DNA of 64,000 nucleotides from Owenia fusiformis. Its lineage: Eukaryota; Annelida; Polychaeta; Sabellida; Oweniidae. Shown here piece after piece: positions 1 through 13,600 of this stretch. Position 1 is the stretch's first letter. Each line of letters begins with the position of its first letter. The position numbers and the translations under genes were made by a program. Under the pieces are notes generated by a model, which had not been told where the DNA came from, did no database searches, and was given only the letters and a program-made list of their open reading frames with translations. The DNA lies in the NCBI GenBank assembly GCA_903813345.2, contig CAIIXF020000009.1, forward strand, positions 29,548,740 to 29,612,739, read 5' to 3'.

Positions 1-402
1 AGTGGCTCCCACTGTAGGTCTTGAAGAGCTTTGGTGACGCAGCCTGGTTCCCTCGAGTGACATTTGGTTACAAACCTGGCTGCTCTTCTCTGTACCTGTT
101 CCAACATATCAATATCTTTTTGTCGGTATGGATCCCATGTCGAGCTGGCATACTCTAAATTAGGCCGGACTAGTGACTTATACGCCTGAGCCTTCACTTT
201 TTCAGGGCATTGATGGAGGTTGCGCCTGAGAAATCCAAGCACCTTATTGGCTTTGGATACAATAGTTTGAATATGTGTAGTCCAGCGTAAGTTATTTGTG
301 ATGTCAATTCCTAGGTATGGGATGTGTGTTACCGACTTAAGGTTTTCCCCTAGCATGGTGTAATTGTGAATGATAGGGGATTTACCTTTGTAAACTATTG
401 TA
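1..402 (-). mobile_element. LINE fragment, end of reverse transcriptase region
   Basis: Read on the minus strand, this translates into the conserved stretch after the palm of Jockey/CR1-type reverse transcriptases: a YLGIDI-like block, then KANKVLGFLRRNL, then LVRPNLEYASSTWDPY, then VQRRAARFV. It runs off the left edge of the window and no intact start is visible, so it is a truncated dead copy. The clade cannot be fixed from this piece. Confidence 0.8.
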
Positions 403-1496
403 CACTAAGTCCCGCTTAGATTCAGTGCAGCTTGAAGATTGTATCAGTAAAGCAATATATTTTATCCCAGGACTATAGTCCTGGACCGAGCCTTATCTTT
501 TGCCTGTACGATTACAACTTAAGAGAATTATCTATGCCCCTTACACTTAAGATACCTACTTCAATAGATTCCTTGGTATTTTAGCATTCTTTTCGTGTAG
601 TTGAATCACAGTGAGCACTATCACTCTTCAGATATTCAGATATTAGACTGAAAGTGCGGTTACTCTTTGACTTCCGGTTTGGACTCCCGTTTTTGTTTGG
701 TCATAATCACTGAATTAGTGTATATTTTACCTTATTTTTTAACTTCAGTTGAGTCTCAATACTCTGAGCATTATTTTGATACTTAAAACATGGTCAGAAT
801 CGCTTGCAAAACGCAGATATCATGGGCTTTCAAGCCATGCAGATATTGAGCTTGAAGCTTGAAACTCTGCTCATGGACATGACCTCATATCTTTTTTAGA
901 TCATCGAGAAATCGATAAAAAAAAAATTCTGACAAGTTACAAAAATATGAAAGTTGAATAAACATAAAATATCACTCACTGCCCCATGTAAAAGTGGAGT
1001 AAAATCAAGAATGTCATCTCTTGTTTTTACAACATGCCACGCCACACATGGGGCAAAATGAAGCGAACTAAAGTGAAGTAAAGTAAGAACATGTGCCCTC
1101 TTTTGCCACGCATGTAAAAACATGGGTTTTTTCCTAAGGGCGAGCAAAGCCCCTGGCATGAGAAAAAACAATTTAGAATTTTCTTTTTTTCTAAGTTACC
1201 GGACTTCATTCTATTGTATTAGATATTAGATAGATGGTGCTGACTGCTGACTTTGAGTTGAATCCACAATTGTCTGGGTTTATCGGCAGAACGAAGAAAA
1301 TCAGAGATATTATAAATGTTTAGTTTTCATGGAAGTTTTATCAAAGTGAACATGTTTTTAGGTTGAATTCTTAAAAATTGGCCGGTGATTATTAATATTA
1401 TAAACACTGGAAAACCTATTATCAGACAAGTTTTTGTGATGATTTACTTACTGTCCATGACACTCAAAACTAATTTCTGTTTGTTTTATTTTCCAG
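403..1496. other. Non-coding stretch upstream of the first visible PHF5A exon
   Basis: I see no gene here. I looked for the missing PHF5A exon 1, which should start MAKHHPDLIFCRKQAG, and did not find it. The stretch is probably intron of PHF5A. ORFs at 896-1209 on the minus strand have no recognisable content. Confidence 0.5.
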
Positions 1497-1520
1497 CTAT
1501 AGGCCGTTTATGTGAAAAAT
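1497..1520 (+). CDS. PHF5A: PHF5A/SF3b14b, internal exon (24 bp)
   Basis: A microexon preceded by a pyrimidine tract and cag and followed by gtaagt. It encodes (A)IGRLCEKC, which matches residues 18-26 of PHF5A. It starts at phase 1 (two bases of an Ala codon) and ends with one base of the Cys codon, which the next exon completes. It is too short to detect by ORF length and is supported by phase and family sequence. Confidence 0.9.
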
Positions 1521-1929
1521 GTAAGTATAAACTCCTGCTATAAATAAAACATTTGAATGATATCCTGTCATCTGTCTACTTGAACACATAAAGCACATTT
1601 CATAAACAATCTTAAGGGGTTGTTCAAATACACATTCCAAATTTTTTTTAATTTGACCACTTTTCTGTTTTAATTCCTCATTCTGAAAACACTTTACCAG
1701 CTGAATAAGCAACAATACTTTATTGAAACCATGTACATTCTCAATATTTAATATGAGCAAGTCTGAAATTGAATCTGTAAGAATTTAAATGTTAAAAAGA
1801 TTAAATTATTAATACCTATAGGAACAAAAAAAATTAAAAAAATGATTTGATGTATTTCAGTACATTATTTTCAATTTCTAGATATTTTTGAATAAATATT
1901 TCAAACTGAAACTGTCTACAATATTTCAG

Positions 1930-2096
1930 GTGATGGAAAGTGTGTGATATGTGACTCGTATGTACGGCCATGCACACTTGTAAGGATATGTGACGAGTGT
2001 AACTACGGGTCTTACCAGGGAAGATGTGTTATATGTGGGGGTCCTGGAGTCTCAGATGCTTACTATTGTAAAGAATGCACAATCACTGAAAAAGAT
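1930..2096 (+). CDS. PHF5A: PHF5A/SF3b14b, cysteine-rich exon
   Basis: Encodes the bulk of PHF5A, the small zinc-binding subunit of the SF3b complex of U2 snRNP, which helps recognise the intron branch point and is nearly invariant among eukaryotes. CxxC pairs that form its zinc knots are visible: CVICDS, CDEC, CVICGG and YCKEC. The acceptor is tttcag at 1924-1929 and the donor gtaaga at 2097. One difference from the vertebrate protein is Thr for Gln in TITEKD. Confidence 0.96.
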
Positions 2097-2553
2097 GTAA
2101 GATATTTTCACCATATAAAATTTTGTTTGCATCTTAAAACAAAACATGTTAGCTTTTAACTCCCACTCAAAACATGCTAAGTATAAAGTTAAATTAAAAT
2201 GGCCGCCAAATTAAGTAGAAGTATAGTATCGAAAATCACTGTCTCATGTCTCTAATGTGTCAAAGACCCAACAGCTCAATCACAACCCCAAATGGTGACA
2301 CATTGTTATAGTCTTTTTTGTGGATGATTAACGGTGGTTGGTGTTCAAAGTTCGGTGGTTAGTGTTTGGAGTTCACCATCCGTAACAAATGGCAAGTGGT
2401 GACATTATGCATGTTAATGGATTTTATTCTTATGTTACCTTTTCATTTTGTCTCGTTAAGATTTGATCATATACATTATTTCAATTTAATACATAATTAC
2501 AAAAATGAGTCTTAAGATTAATATCTCATTTTCACTGTTTCATTTTCTTCCAG

Positions 2554-2643
2554 AGAGATGGCTGTCCAAAGATTGTGAATCTCGGCAGTGCAAAGACTGA
2601 TCTATTCTATGAGAGAAAGAAATATGGCTTTAAGAAACGATAG
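2554..2643 (+). CDS. PHF5A: PHF5A/SF3b14b, last exon
   Basis: Starts after ttcttccag and encodes [11 protein letters not shown], then [12 protein letters not shown], ending in YGFKKR and TAG. This is the exact C-terminus of PHF5A (about 110 residues), with Ala replacing one Ser. With the two upstream exons it covers residues 18-110; only the first exon is missing from the window. Confidence 0.96.
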   Translation, partial: RDGCPKIVNLGSAKTDLFYERKKYGFKKR

Positions 2644-5600
2644 CACAAATCATGAGAACATTTAACAAAACATACATACAAATGCATTCTTGAGGATATT
2701 TTATCAAATGTTTGACAATAAGCATCTGCGAATTCATGATGTTTAAGATTCAATAGCACTCGGCTATTACCCTGTTCTGGATTATAGATTCTAAAGCCAT
2801 CAATGGGCTTTCAAGTATTTGCTTTCATTTGAAAGCCCTATTAGCATGTCAGAGGAAGGATTACTGAAAGCATTGTACTAAGAAAATAATGATGTGTTCC
2901 ATTGCCTAAAATGCCTATCTTAGGCTAAACCAGCTATATAAAGTGATAGTTTAAGTCATCAAAGGGTAAAGATGATTATTATATTATATAGTGTGGTTTC
3001 AATACAACAAACTGATATCATCAGAAAATCTGAATTGCACTGGATGGATTCCAAGCCTTTAATAGACATAATCGAGCCTGTAATTTCTCAAGATTAGTGA
3101 CTGGGAGATCTGAGTTAATGTAGAGTTTGATGTATATTTAGTTCCACACTTTTATAATTGACTTTGAAAAGGAAACATGGCTTCAAGAAAATGACTGGAC
3201 ATAATGGATAAGAAAATGTGCATTTTTGAATTCATTCCTTGGGATGTGTAAGACAGTTCATATTTGTATCTCGAAATACATTTTATACAAAATATAAAAT
3301 TTCTTTTGCTTATTTATTAAACTACTTCATTCCTAGAATGCACGGTATTCACACTTCAGTTGTAAGTTATGCTTGAATAATTACACAATGGAATGGTTGA
3401 TAAAATAGGTATATAAGCTGGGTTTGTAACATATGACGGCCATTACCTGGCCATTACGTGATTCTGATTGGTTCATGTAGTACCCATGTGTTCAAAAATG
3501 ACACTCCATTATTTCTTATTTCATTTTTTGAAAGTTTAGACATGAACCATTCTTTGTAAGTTAATATCAATGAGATCTGGAGGTTTGCCAAATTTTATGC
3601 AACATTAACACTTAACAGCCAATCTCTTTTACTATTCCAATTATAAGAGTAATCTTAAAAAATCGATGCAATGTGGCACGACTATTCATTAAATCGTCCC
3701 TTCAGTATTATAAGGTTCTAACTACCAAAATGGGTCAAATGCATGTGAAAGTGGATTCCCCCTAAACTCACCATGCTCTTTCCAAAGATTAAGGTTATAA
3801 AGCAACAGAAATAGGAGATTTCTAATGCAATAAGGTTCTATGTCCTTCATTTGAAAAAGATAGTTACTGCTATATGGTTCGATCTCTTGAGATAAAACTT
3901 TTTAACATTCAATGTCATGATTCAAATTGGAGATAAAACCTTTTTACATTTAACGACATAGTATATCCAGTGTGAGTCAGACAAAATACTACCCACCCAC
4001 ATAATGTTGCATAACTTTTTTATCTGTATAAATTCTGACTTGTCCTTTTGCATAGTAAAACTTTACTCCATGGAGCAGCTCCAGAGGAAGTTTTAGATTA
4101 CTAGCTGAATTAGATGCACCTTTATGACCATTACAAGATGTTTGGTCTATTCCTTTGCAGGCTCGCCTGGATTTTACACTAAAATGGCACCCACCTTTTG
4201 TAACAGAATTTTGTAAAAATGTTATAATGACTTGTCATGTTCGATCTGGATAGATACAATGTTACCCTTCGCAATAGTGTAGCTTGCTTCTGTAAATATA
4301 GCTTCATCTAATTGACAAGCACTGTATTCCAGGGTAATAAAAGGTTCTATCTCCATCATTTAAACTCATTGTTGTGTTACAGACTCCAAAACTATTTTCT
4401 TTAAAAAGTAGCCTTAAACATTGACATTTCTTGCCATCCTGATCAGGAATGATTCATCTTGGCTATATGATGCATAAGCATTTATGTCAAAATTCTACTT
4501 TACTGTATCACAAAGATAGAGGACCTAAATGTTTGTTCTCTGTTTTCTCAAATATGGTACGAGTGCACATAGAACCTTTTAATAGTGAAGGGACGAAATG
4601 TGTTGTTTTCCAATTTGCACGAAATGTGGAGCATTGGGTGTTAACTTTAGGAAACAATGCCTGAAAGGAATGGTCATTATATAATTGCATTGGGTCTTGG
4701 GCTTAAATTATTTTCACACATTGACTGAATAAGCACGCAGCTTGTTATTCCCTATGATACTATCTATGGATTTTTACTCAACTATGAAATTGATCAGTTC
4801 ATCTGTTTCATTAGTTCACTAGAAGCTGAAACAAAAAGGAAAAGTATCCTTGTATGCGGTGATTGTTATATAATGGAATGTAATTCCAAGAAATAACATG
4901 TTCTGATTGGCTGGAATTGGACACACCTTCCCTAGCTATGTGTGAATATCATATTAATTAGTGGAGTAATGATTAATGATGTAAAAATAGTGGTTCTGCT
5001 GGAGATTGTTCAACACATATGAAATGAGCTTTGATAAGATTAACGGAAGGTGTGATTCATGTTTATCTTGTCTCCAGAAAGTGGTCAAATACATAATGCT
5101 GTAGTCATCATTTTTGTTACTGGCATTTGGCAGCAACATTCAGCACCCAGAATTCAACATCTTAATAACAGGATGTGACATTTGTCATGTTTCTGCAGAG
5201 TTTTTCTAGTTATATCATTTTCAACTTCTCCTTGGAGATTGCACCTTCTCCATCTAGATCTCCCTTGTTTTGCTTTTTTGGTTGGCCAAATCTATCATCT
5301 ACCTAGTCCTATCTTCATGAATGAATTACTTATATTTCAGATTAACAAATTTTTGCAGATGTCATATTTTTATTTTGTAGGCAGACTTTATTTAATTTTA
5401 CATACATGGAATTTGTTTGACTGAAATATTTCAGCCAATATTTACAAGAGTAAGTGTAACACCAAACACATCATCCAGGATGCTAAAATGACATGTATAG
5501 TAACGTTTATTTATTTTGTTTGAAAAGGTGACATGGTTGACAAACTGGGTATCAATCTAGGCTTAATATTAATTATAGCTCATTCTTATGCATTGGATTT

Positions 5601-7271
5601 CATTTATTTTTAAAATTGATGCACTAAATGATGAACAACTAAAACCTTATGGCAGAATCAGATCTAAAGCAGTGACAAAATTGTAAGCAACATATATAGT
5701 TGACCTACCAATGTATTCCTTACAATTTCAAATGTAATATCTCCAAAAAGATTCACAATACTAACCTTGTATGTTATCAATTGGTGAAGTTGGATTCAAA
5801 GTGCAAAAATGGGGGGAAATCATTAAATTCTCCCAAATAATAAATGCGCTAACCATTAGAAATATGAATGCATAATTGTAAAAATCTTAATTTTCTCAAA
5901 TAAAGTATAATACAATACACATGGGATTTTTAGAAAAAAGATGTGACAAGGAATGATATGAATCCAACATATTCTAAAATTGAAACAATTTTTGTTGAAA
6001 TGACAACTGGCAATCAGCCCACTCGCTAGATCTGATACTACCTTTAAGTCTCATATTCTACTAGTCTAATTCACATTCACACCTCTTGAACTAACATGTA
6101 AAAATAACATTTAAGTACAAAAAATTATTTTGTAATTTTAGTATAATCAAAACCCTGAGAGTTTAAAATGTCACCACAAAGTGTAAATATTCATACATTG
6201 AACAATCAGACAATATAAGCCCAAAAATCATGCAAAATATTTACATATACCGTACAATTTACAGTAATCACAGAAATCTCTAAAAAACATGTAAAATGCC
6301 AGTTATGTATGTTCATAATTTGAATTACAAGCACATTGATTCCAAAGAATTATATGAAGTGTTATAATAGCTATTAAAATGGTAGAGATTAAAAGGTGGA
6401 TTGGATCTAGTGGATTGGATTCATGTAAAAGGTTGATTGGATCGGGAATCTTCAAAATATGGAATTTCTTATAAGATTTTTCTGTTGATCTCCCTCTGAG
6501 CAATTTCCCTCTACAGTATTACATGTCCCTTTTGAGAAATCAGAACAAAGCAATGACAAATACATACTCCAATTAGTTCATGGATACTCTTAAGTATTTA
6601 ACTACTTTCCCTTGTAAAACAACTTTTGTAAGACATCATGAACATAAATCTGTAGATAAAAGCTGTCATTCAATTTATGTGTGAATGTTCGCAAAACATT
6701 TCTGCTATGTTCAGTTTGGATTGAAAACAGATGATATGGATCTTGAAGTCTGCCTTATGATTTATGAAATGTCTAAGATCACCCTTGGAATGAATAAGAT
6801 TGTGTATCAGAAAGTAGGAACCAGATCACCCTTCTAGCCCACCCAAGCAAAAAAATATAATATTACATCTATTATTTGACATTGTGGAAGTGAGGAGAGC
6901 ACCAATCTTCTTAGAGGGAGATCAATAAAACTTTTTTAAGGAAAATCCATATTTTGAAGATTCCCAATCAAATGCACCTTTTACATGAATCCATCCACTC
7001 AATCCAATCCACCTTTTAATCTTTACCATTAAAATTGACTGTAACAAAGATACTGTCAAAGCAAACAATTCTATGGAATTCAAGTAAAAATTGCCTTAGT
7101 AACAGATTTAGTAAATTCTGTAATAAACTAGGCCTATAAAAGATAAATAAACTAGTGACTATCCCCTGGTACTAAAAATGTTTTAATCAGTATCAAAAAT
7201 ATTGAAATCTCTAAAAGTATCAAAATAGCTTTTATGATGTCACACTCCCTGTTATGATGTCACAATAGCTG
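2644..7271. other. Intergenic region between convergent PHF5A and PLC
   Basis: No supported gene. It holds the 3' UTRs of both genes and degenerate repeats. A segment at about 3970-4160 resembles the MITE at 7690-7920 (shared ataatgttgcataa and catggagca blocks). An inverted repeat pair occupies 6374-7037. ORFs here are short and unrecognisable. Confidence 0.6.
6374..7037. repeat. Inverted repeat pair, arms about 125 bp
   Basis: The arm at 6374-6500 (ggtagagattaaaaggtgga ... gttgatctccctctgag) is matched in reverse complement at 6913-7037 (agagggagatcaataaaa ... ccttttaatctttaccatt). The spacer of about 410 bp has no coding content. It is probably a foldback or MITE-derived element, or two insertions in opposite orientation. 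Confidence 0.75.
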
Positions 7272-7621
7272 TTATGATGTCACAATAAGAGAAATGTTTT
7301 TTGATCTAATTTCATAAGGTTCGTGACCTTTGGGCTGCTCATCATCACCAAGATCAAACGTAAAATGTTCATTGGTATGTGGACGACGTTTAATTGGCGA
7401 TAATTCCTTGATTTTCTTTTTGACGACAGTCCTTACAGATAATTTGGTGTCATCTACTGGTGGTTTATTATATTGCTTTCTCAATGATATTCGACGTTTA
7501 ACTGACAATCGTCGCCAGTTTCCAGTTCTTAGTTTTATACGCACAAACAATGTAGCTGCAGTAAAGCTTCGCTCATTGATCAAATCTCCAGTTTCTGTCA
7601 TGAGATTTATGTAACGATACC
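7272..7621 (-). CDS. PLCD: PLC exon 18 (C2 end and long basic tail)
   Basis: Encodes [20 protein letters not shown], then [12 protein letters not shown], where vertebrate PLC-delta ends a few residues later. Here the frame continues for about 85 residues rich in Arg and Lys ([31 protein letters not shown]) to TAA at 7272. Acceptor ctcttccag. The tail is unlike PLC-delta and could be a membrane or nuclear targeting extension; an unrecognised further exon is less likely because the ORF closes cleanly. Confidence 0.88.
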
Positions 7622-10600
7622 CTGGAAGAGGACAAACATCAAACTGTACATTGGTATGACATATGAAGTACAAAATAGGTAACAATTGTACAGGGTGTCA
7701 AATAAATATGTTCTCCCTCTTGATTTAACATCCACATTATGTTGCATAATTTATTTGTCTGCATGATATCTGAATTGTTCTTAGGAACAATAAAACTAGG
7801 CTTCATGGAGCACCTCTACATGAAGTTTCAGATGACTACATGTAGCTCATCTAAATGCAGTTTTATGCACAAAAGTTCATACTTTTGAAATTATAAGGGG
7901 AATTTATTTGACATCCTCTACATACTACAATATGTAGCAATTATACATGGAATTGGTACTAATTTTACATACAATAAGGAGCAATTATATCAGTCAGGTA
8001 CCAATTTCACATACAATAGGCAACACTTAATTGTATGTACAAGCTAGGAATTGTACAAACAAAGCAGCAGATGTATGAGTAGTATGTACAATATGTTTCA
8101 ATTGTAAATACTTATGTACAATTAAACTTGATTGTACATACAGGGAAGTAGGAATTGTGCAATGTAGCATAGGGGAGGTACATAAAATATCTGGGAATCA
8201 TACATACATACCGAGTGTCAAAAAATGTGTGTCTGTACTCTTAATAAAAGAACTTATTTACCAATCAAGACCGGTAAATAATTAAATAAAATGTTTAGCA
8301 TATTATCCAGAATCTATTTTAAACATGGTAATTCATGACTAAAGCATATGTCACGAATTTGTGTAAATGTATTTTGTTACAACCATATTTTACAATTACA
8401 CAGCCAATCGACACCTTATAGAAAAAATATACCAGATGGCACTAAAAAGGTATGCTTTCAGAGTGCCGATTGGGGTGTATCCTTTATAGGATAAGGAAAA
8501 ATAAGCTTTATCCTTCTATGGATATTAAATATAAATATAATTGCAATTTCTTTTGCCTTTAGGTACTAAGTATAACAATTCAGCATATATATTGTATAGT
8601 ATATTGGCACCATTTTGTACTATGCTTCATAGTATCTTATTAGCATCTTATTTCTGTCTTAGGAAAATAAAATTAACACATGGCATTTTCAAAATAAATC
8701 TACATCTAATATAATAGAATTACAATTTACAAGTATGTATATTCAGCACCTTTTAGACTAAGATATAATTAATATATTAATTTTTGTAACTAATTTAATA
8801 AAACACTGGTTGTTAATAAATATATATAAAATTAAAAATACCAAAATACCCAAATATATAAATACAAAAAATATATTACACATGTACTGTATATACATTC
8901 AAGGTTGGTCGGACAACTGTAGTTTGGTTAAATAACCATTCATTACTATTCATTTTGAGACAACTGATTCTTCTAAAATGGGGGGGGGGGCTCACAAGAG
9001 CTTCTAGCTAGATTAATGGGAAGAAGGAACCAATCATTGGGCAATTGTCGTTTCTCAACCGAAACAAACATGACATAAAATATCTTAACCTGGCCTGAAT
9101 CAATTTGACCCACATCCGACCTACCTGAACTATAAAGGAATTATTATTGTCTATATTTATGTTATATCCAGTTTTCTCTATAATACAATGCATAACTTAA
9201 CTATTATTTATTTGAACATGACTGGATTCACATCTTTTACTGGTATAAACTGTAAACAAAGTCAAAATTTCATCCGGGTATATTTGTCAACACTACCCCT
9301 GGTAATATGAGTAATGCATGACGTAATAATGGCGGGCCGTAGTAATGGCGGACCATTAAATGAATATTCAAAAAATCTTGGTGAGTTTTCATGTTCAATT
9401 GTAATATAGACTTAAGAGCAGGTGTAATATCGACAAATACACTAGGGCTAGGCACAAGGGCTTTTAAATCCCTCACTCCCTTCGGTCATTTGGGGTACAG
9501 CAAAAGTTTAGCTTAGCCCTGCGGGATGTACTCGTCAATATAACACCTGCTCTTCAGTCTATATTTCTTGAATAGTATCATCATAATTAAATAATAACAG
9601 ATAACATAATATTCTATTCTATACTATACTACATCACATACTATTCTACAGGGTGACCCAAAAAAATGCAACCCTCCATTTCTCGAATATTTTTCTTAAA
9701 TGGAGGTTAATTGCTCTGAAATTTGGCACACAAGGACTTCATTCAATGTGGGATCCTCTGGCAAAGTTTCAATAATCATTGTCTTATATTGATAGAGTTA
9801 TGGTCGTTCCAAAATATGCTCCAAATGTCGTCCATTTCCAATGTTAGGTTTTCGGATGAGTCACATTCCCTTCTTTCTGAACATGTAGACTCAAGGAATA
9901 ATGTGTTCTGGGATCACAAATTCCAGATAAAGTGCTTCACAGGCCCCTACATGTTGTTAAATGCACAGCTTGGGCTGCCAATTTCCAAACATGAAATCAT
10001 CAGCCCCTTTTGGTTTGAGGTTGATAATGGCAACACTGTTACTGTTAACACACAGCGCAATATTGGCGTTCCCAGGCAGTTTTAGAGTGACACAGAGGCT
10101 TCAATAGACAAGAACAGTGGTTCTAGAAGGATGGAGCTACTCCTCACACTTCTAATGATAGCATAGCCTGGCTCACTAGTCATTTCTATGAGAAGATTAT
10201 CTCTCCTAGGATGGATGACCCATGGTCATCCCACAGTCTTGATCTCAATGCCTCTGACTTCTATATACGGGGTTATTTAAAGGTTAATGTGTATGAAAAT
10301 AACCGTACCGCAATTGCAGAACTCCAATAAGCAATGACTGCAAAAATTTGAGCCATACCCATGGGGAAGAATGCATACATGTTATGAACAGTTTTCCTTG
10401 AACATTGCAAGTTTGTTTTCAGCGAAATTGATGACATCTGGAGCATATTTTGAAACAACCATAACTCTATCAATATAAGGCTATGATTATTAAAACTTTG
10501 CCAAAGGATCCCACATAGAATGAAGTCCTTGTGTGCCAAATCTCAGAGCAATTTACCTCCATTTAAGAAAAATATTGACGAAATGGAGGGTTGCATTTTT

Positions 10601-13600
10601 TTGGGTCACCCTGTACAAAATTATTCTGCACTGAAGATGATCACTTCAAATATGACTGCCAGTATAATATATTGTGTATATTATGGTTATTATATACAAT
10701 AACAATTATAACATAGATACAAGTAAAGCATGTCATCGTTATGCCCACAATGGCAGAGTGATAAGCACATATGCAGTGAGTGACATCATAATAGAACCTG
10801 AAAAAAATCTAAACTACATTGAAACCTGTATATCCAAACACCTCAAGTCCAACCGCTCAATGCGAACACTTTTTCTCTGTCCCATTGACTCACCTACTCA
10901 TACTTAAAATGTAGACACTAAAACTGTGGTGTTTGGATTAGACTGGTTTTATAGAATTCAGATTTTCTCAGTTACATGAATTATAATGAATAATTGTCAA
11001 CTAAATAATGAAAACCTAAGAGGTTGGGCTTATTTAATGTCAGAGTACTAAATTTGTGTACTGATTAACTGACCCAACCTCAAAAAAAATAAAGTCAAAA
11101 TTCTTAACATGTACAACTAAATGATTTGTAATAACATATAATAAAAGTAAAGTACACTTAAAGTCCAATATTTTAGACTCCCAACCTTTGTTGCTACTTT
11201 AAGTGTTTATACTTCAAATAAATTGATGAAATAAAGCTCATAATAAAAAATACAACCGTCCATTTCCCTGTGACGATCAAAGTATTCAAACTCAACAGAT
11301 TTGAACATGTCCTAACACTTTTGACATCTAAATCTAGACTACGTTGATATTTTAATTTCAACGAACAGTTTGCTGTTCATCATATAATCATTGTCTTCCC
11401 TAATTGCCACTGATCGTAGACCTGCAAGGTAAAGATAGGTGTCACTGCAAAAAGCAAGCAATATACATGACCTTGACCTTTATACTCACACATCATTATT
11501 AGAAATACAAGTGCAGAAATAAGCTTAATTTAAAGCACTACAGTTTTTGCCATATGAAGTTTTTACATACAGCATTTTGATACTATCGAATTCTGCGCAG
11601 TATTGAGGAATTTGGAGCAGACTCCCTCTACTAAATTTCGGGACACCTAGATAGAAATGTGGGCCCCATACTTTAAATCATATATTTGTTACAAATATTT
11701 TGTTTTTCCAATAAATCAATCAGTAAGAAAGCCACAGTATTTGGAACATGTTTTGCTTTCTAGTAATCTAGAGAAATTTTGAACTTAAAAGACAAGTACC
11801 CATGATGGAAATTTTTACTGATTATGGCAACATAAGATATTTAAAAAAATCTACAGTATAAAGAATCAAGGTCATATATGTGAAGGACAAAAATCAAGTA
11901 TTTATCCAACTAAAAAATAGGCAGAACTATAGCTAACTAAATCCTTATCTAAAAACTACTCTATTGATTTGGAAATATCTATTCATACTACTACTACTAT
12001 GTACATAAACAATTTAATAAAACAACTATATCTCAACTATTACATTCATTAGTGAAATTATATTGTTTAATTGTAAATTCATGCAAATTATTAATTTAAC
12101 AACACAGAACATGCATTGGCAGATAGAACAAAAGAGCATTTCAAAGCCATGCGCAAATAAAATTGAAAGTATAGAAAGTGAAAAATGAATTTTTTCAGAT
12201 GAACATTAAAGAAAATATCAGGCCTTCTTATAGATTCCATTCAAATTAAATGGACATAGGCCTGTTGCTCAAAATGTTATAGGTCCCTTTTCTCATTTAT
12301 ATTGCTGTTAAAGATTTTACTATGGCAATGATGAAAAAATACATTTTGATAATTTCAGCTAGTTATTCTATTTTCTTTGATGCTCATCTTCCATATTCCT
12401 ATATTTCTCTACCTGTTAGAATTCATCTACGTGTTAGAGTGACGTTGTATGGATAGGTTTAATTGTCACGTGAACAAAGATAGTGCCCCAGATATCTTCA
12501 TCATGTTTATCAAGCAAGTGCACATAGCGATAGCCTAGAAAATACCAGCTTTATATAAGGGATGGTGTCCACATGATAACAGTTGTGGAAAACTAAGTTA
12601 CTTTAATTATGATTTAACCCCCCCCCCACATTCTTCTACCCCCCCCCCCTTCCCTATGAAGTAAAATGTTGATTTTTCATACACTTGAATTGCGACAGAA
12701 AATCAATATTTTTCTTTTACAAAATCTTCATTTAGCCCCTCCCCCACCCTAAGGGAATTTACTTTGTTCTAAAACTGTGCACAACTGGATATCATCCCTA
12801 TTATCATATGAGGATCTTCTCAAGATAACATTATTGAAATCCTCACATGATACATTTGCAATAGATTATTAGCACATGTTGATGTATGAGCTGAGTTGCT
12901 TTTGCAGTTTGCAGCTATTCATGAAGGAACTTCAGTACTATTCTGCATATTACATAACTATGTCTTCACATTTTGATCAGTAGATACTGTTTTTTTATAG
13001 GAATCACTATGAAACAGAGTATGTCTATACCATGGGCTTTTTATATGGTATTATATGGTTTTAAGGTATTTTATTGCAATATATTACACATTAATATAAT
13101 AAAACCTAATAAATGAATAGCTACAAGCAACAATTTCTTAGATATAAGCAAAGAATGTGTGATTATTGAATTAATTGATGAATGATTAATTAATGTTAAT
13201 GACATGAGTAATATCTGAAGGCCAGGATTATTGATATAGCATGGGCTTTCAAGACCCTAAGTTGTTAATATGTTATGACTAATATGTCAGAGCATGACAT
13301 TTAAAGAGTCAATAAAAGATATGCATGTATAAATATGTACGCTGAACTACATTTCTGTATACTTTAAGACATGAATTAAGCTGAACATGTTGGAAAAATA
13401 ATGGATGAACAACAAAACAAACATGATTTTAAAATAGTTCCCGACTGCATTCCTTAGCTTCAGCATAATGGCTTGATAATATCATGGTCATTACATGTAC
13501 CTCCTTTGATATTTGTGATATTATTCATGATGATATGAAAATGATAATGCGATATCACGAAAGTGATATCATGATGAACATATCAAACATCATCTACAAA

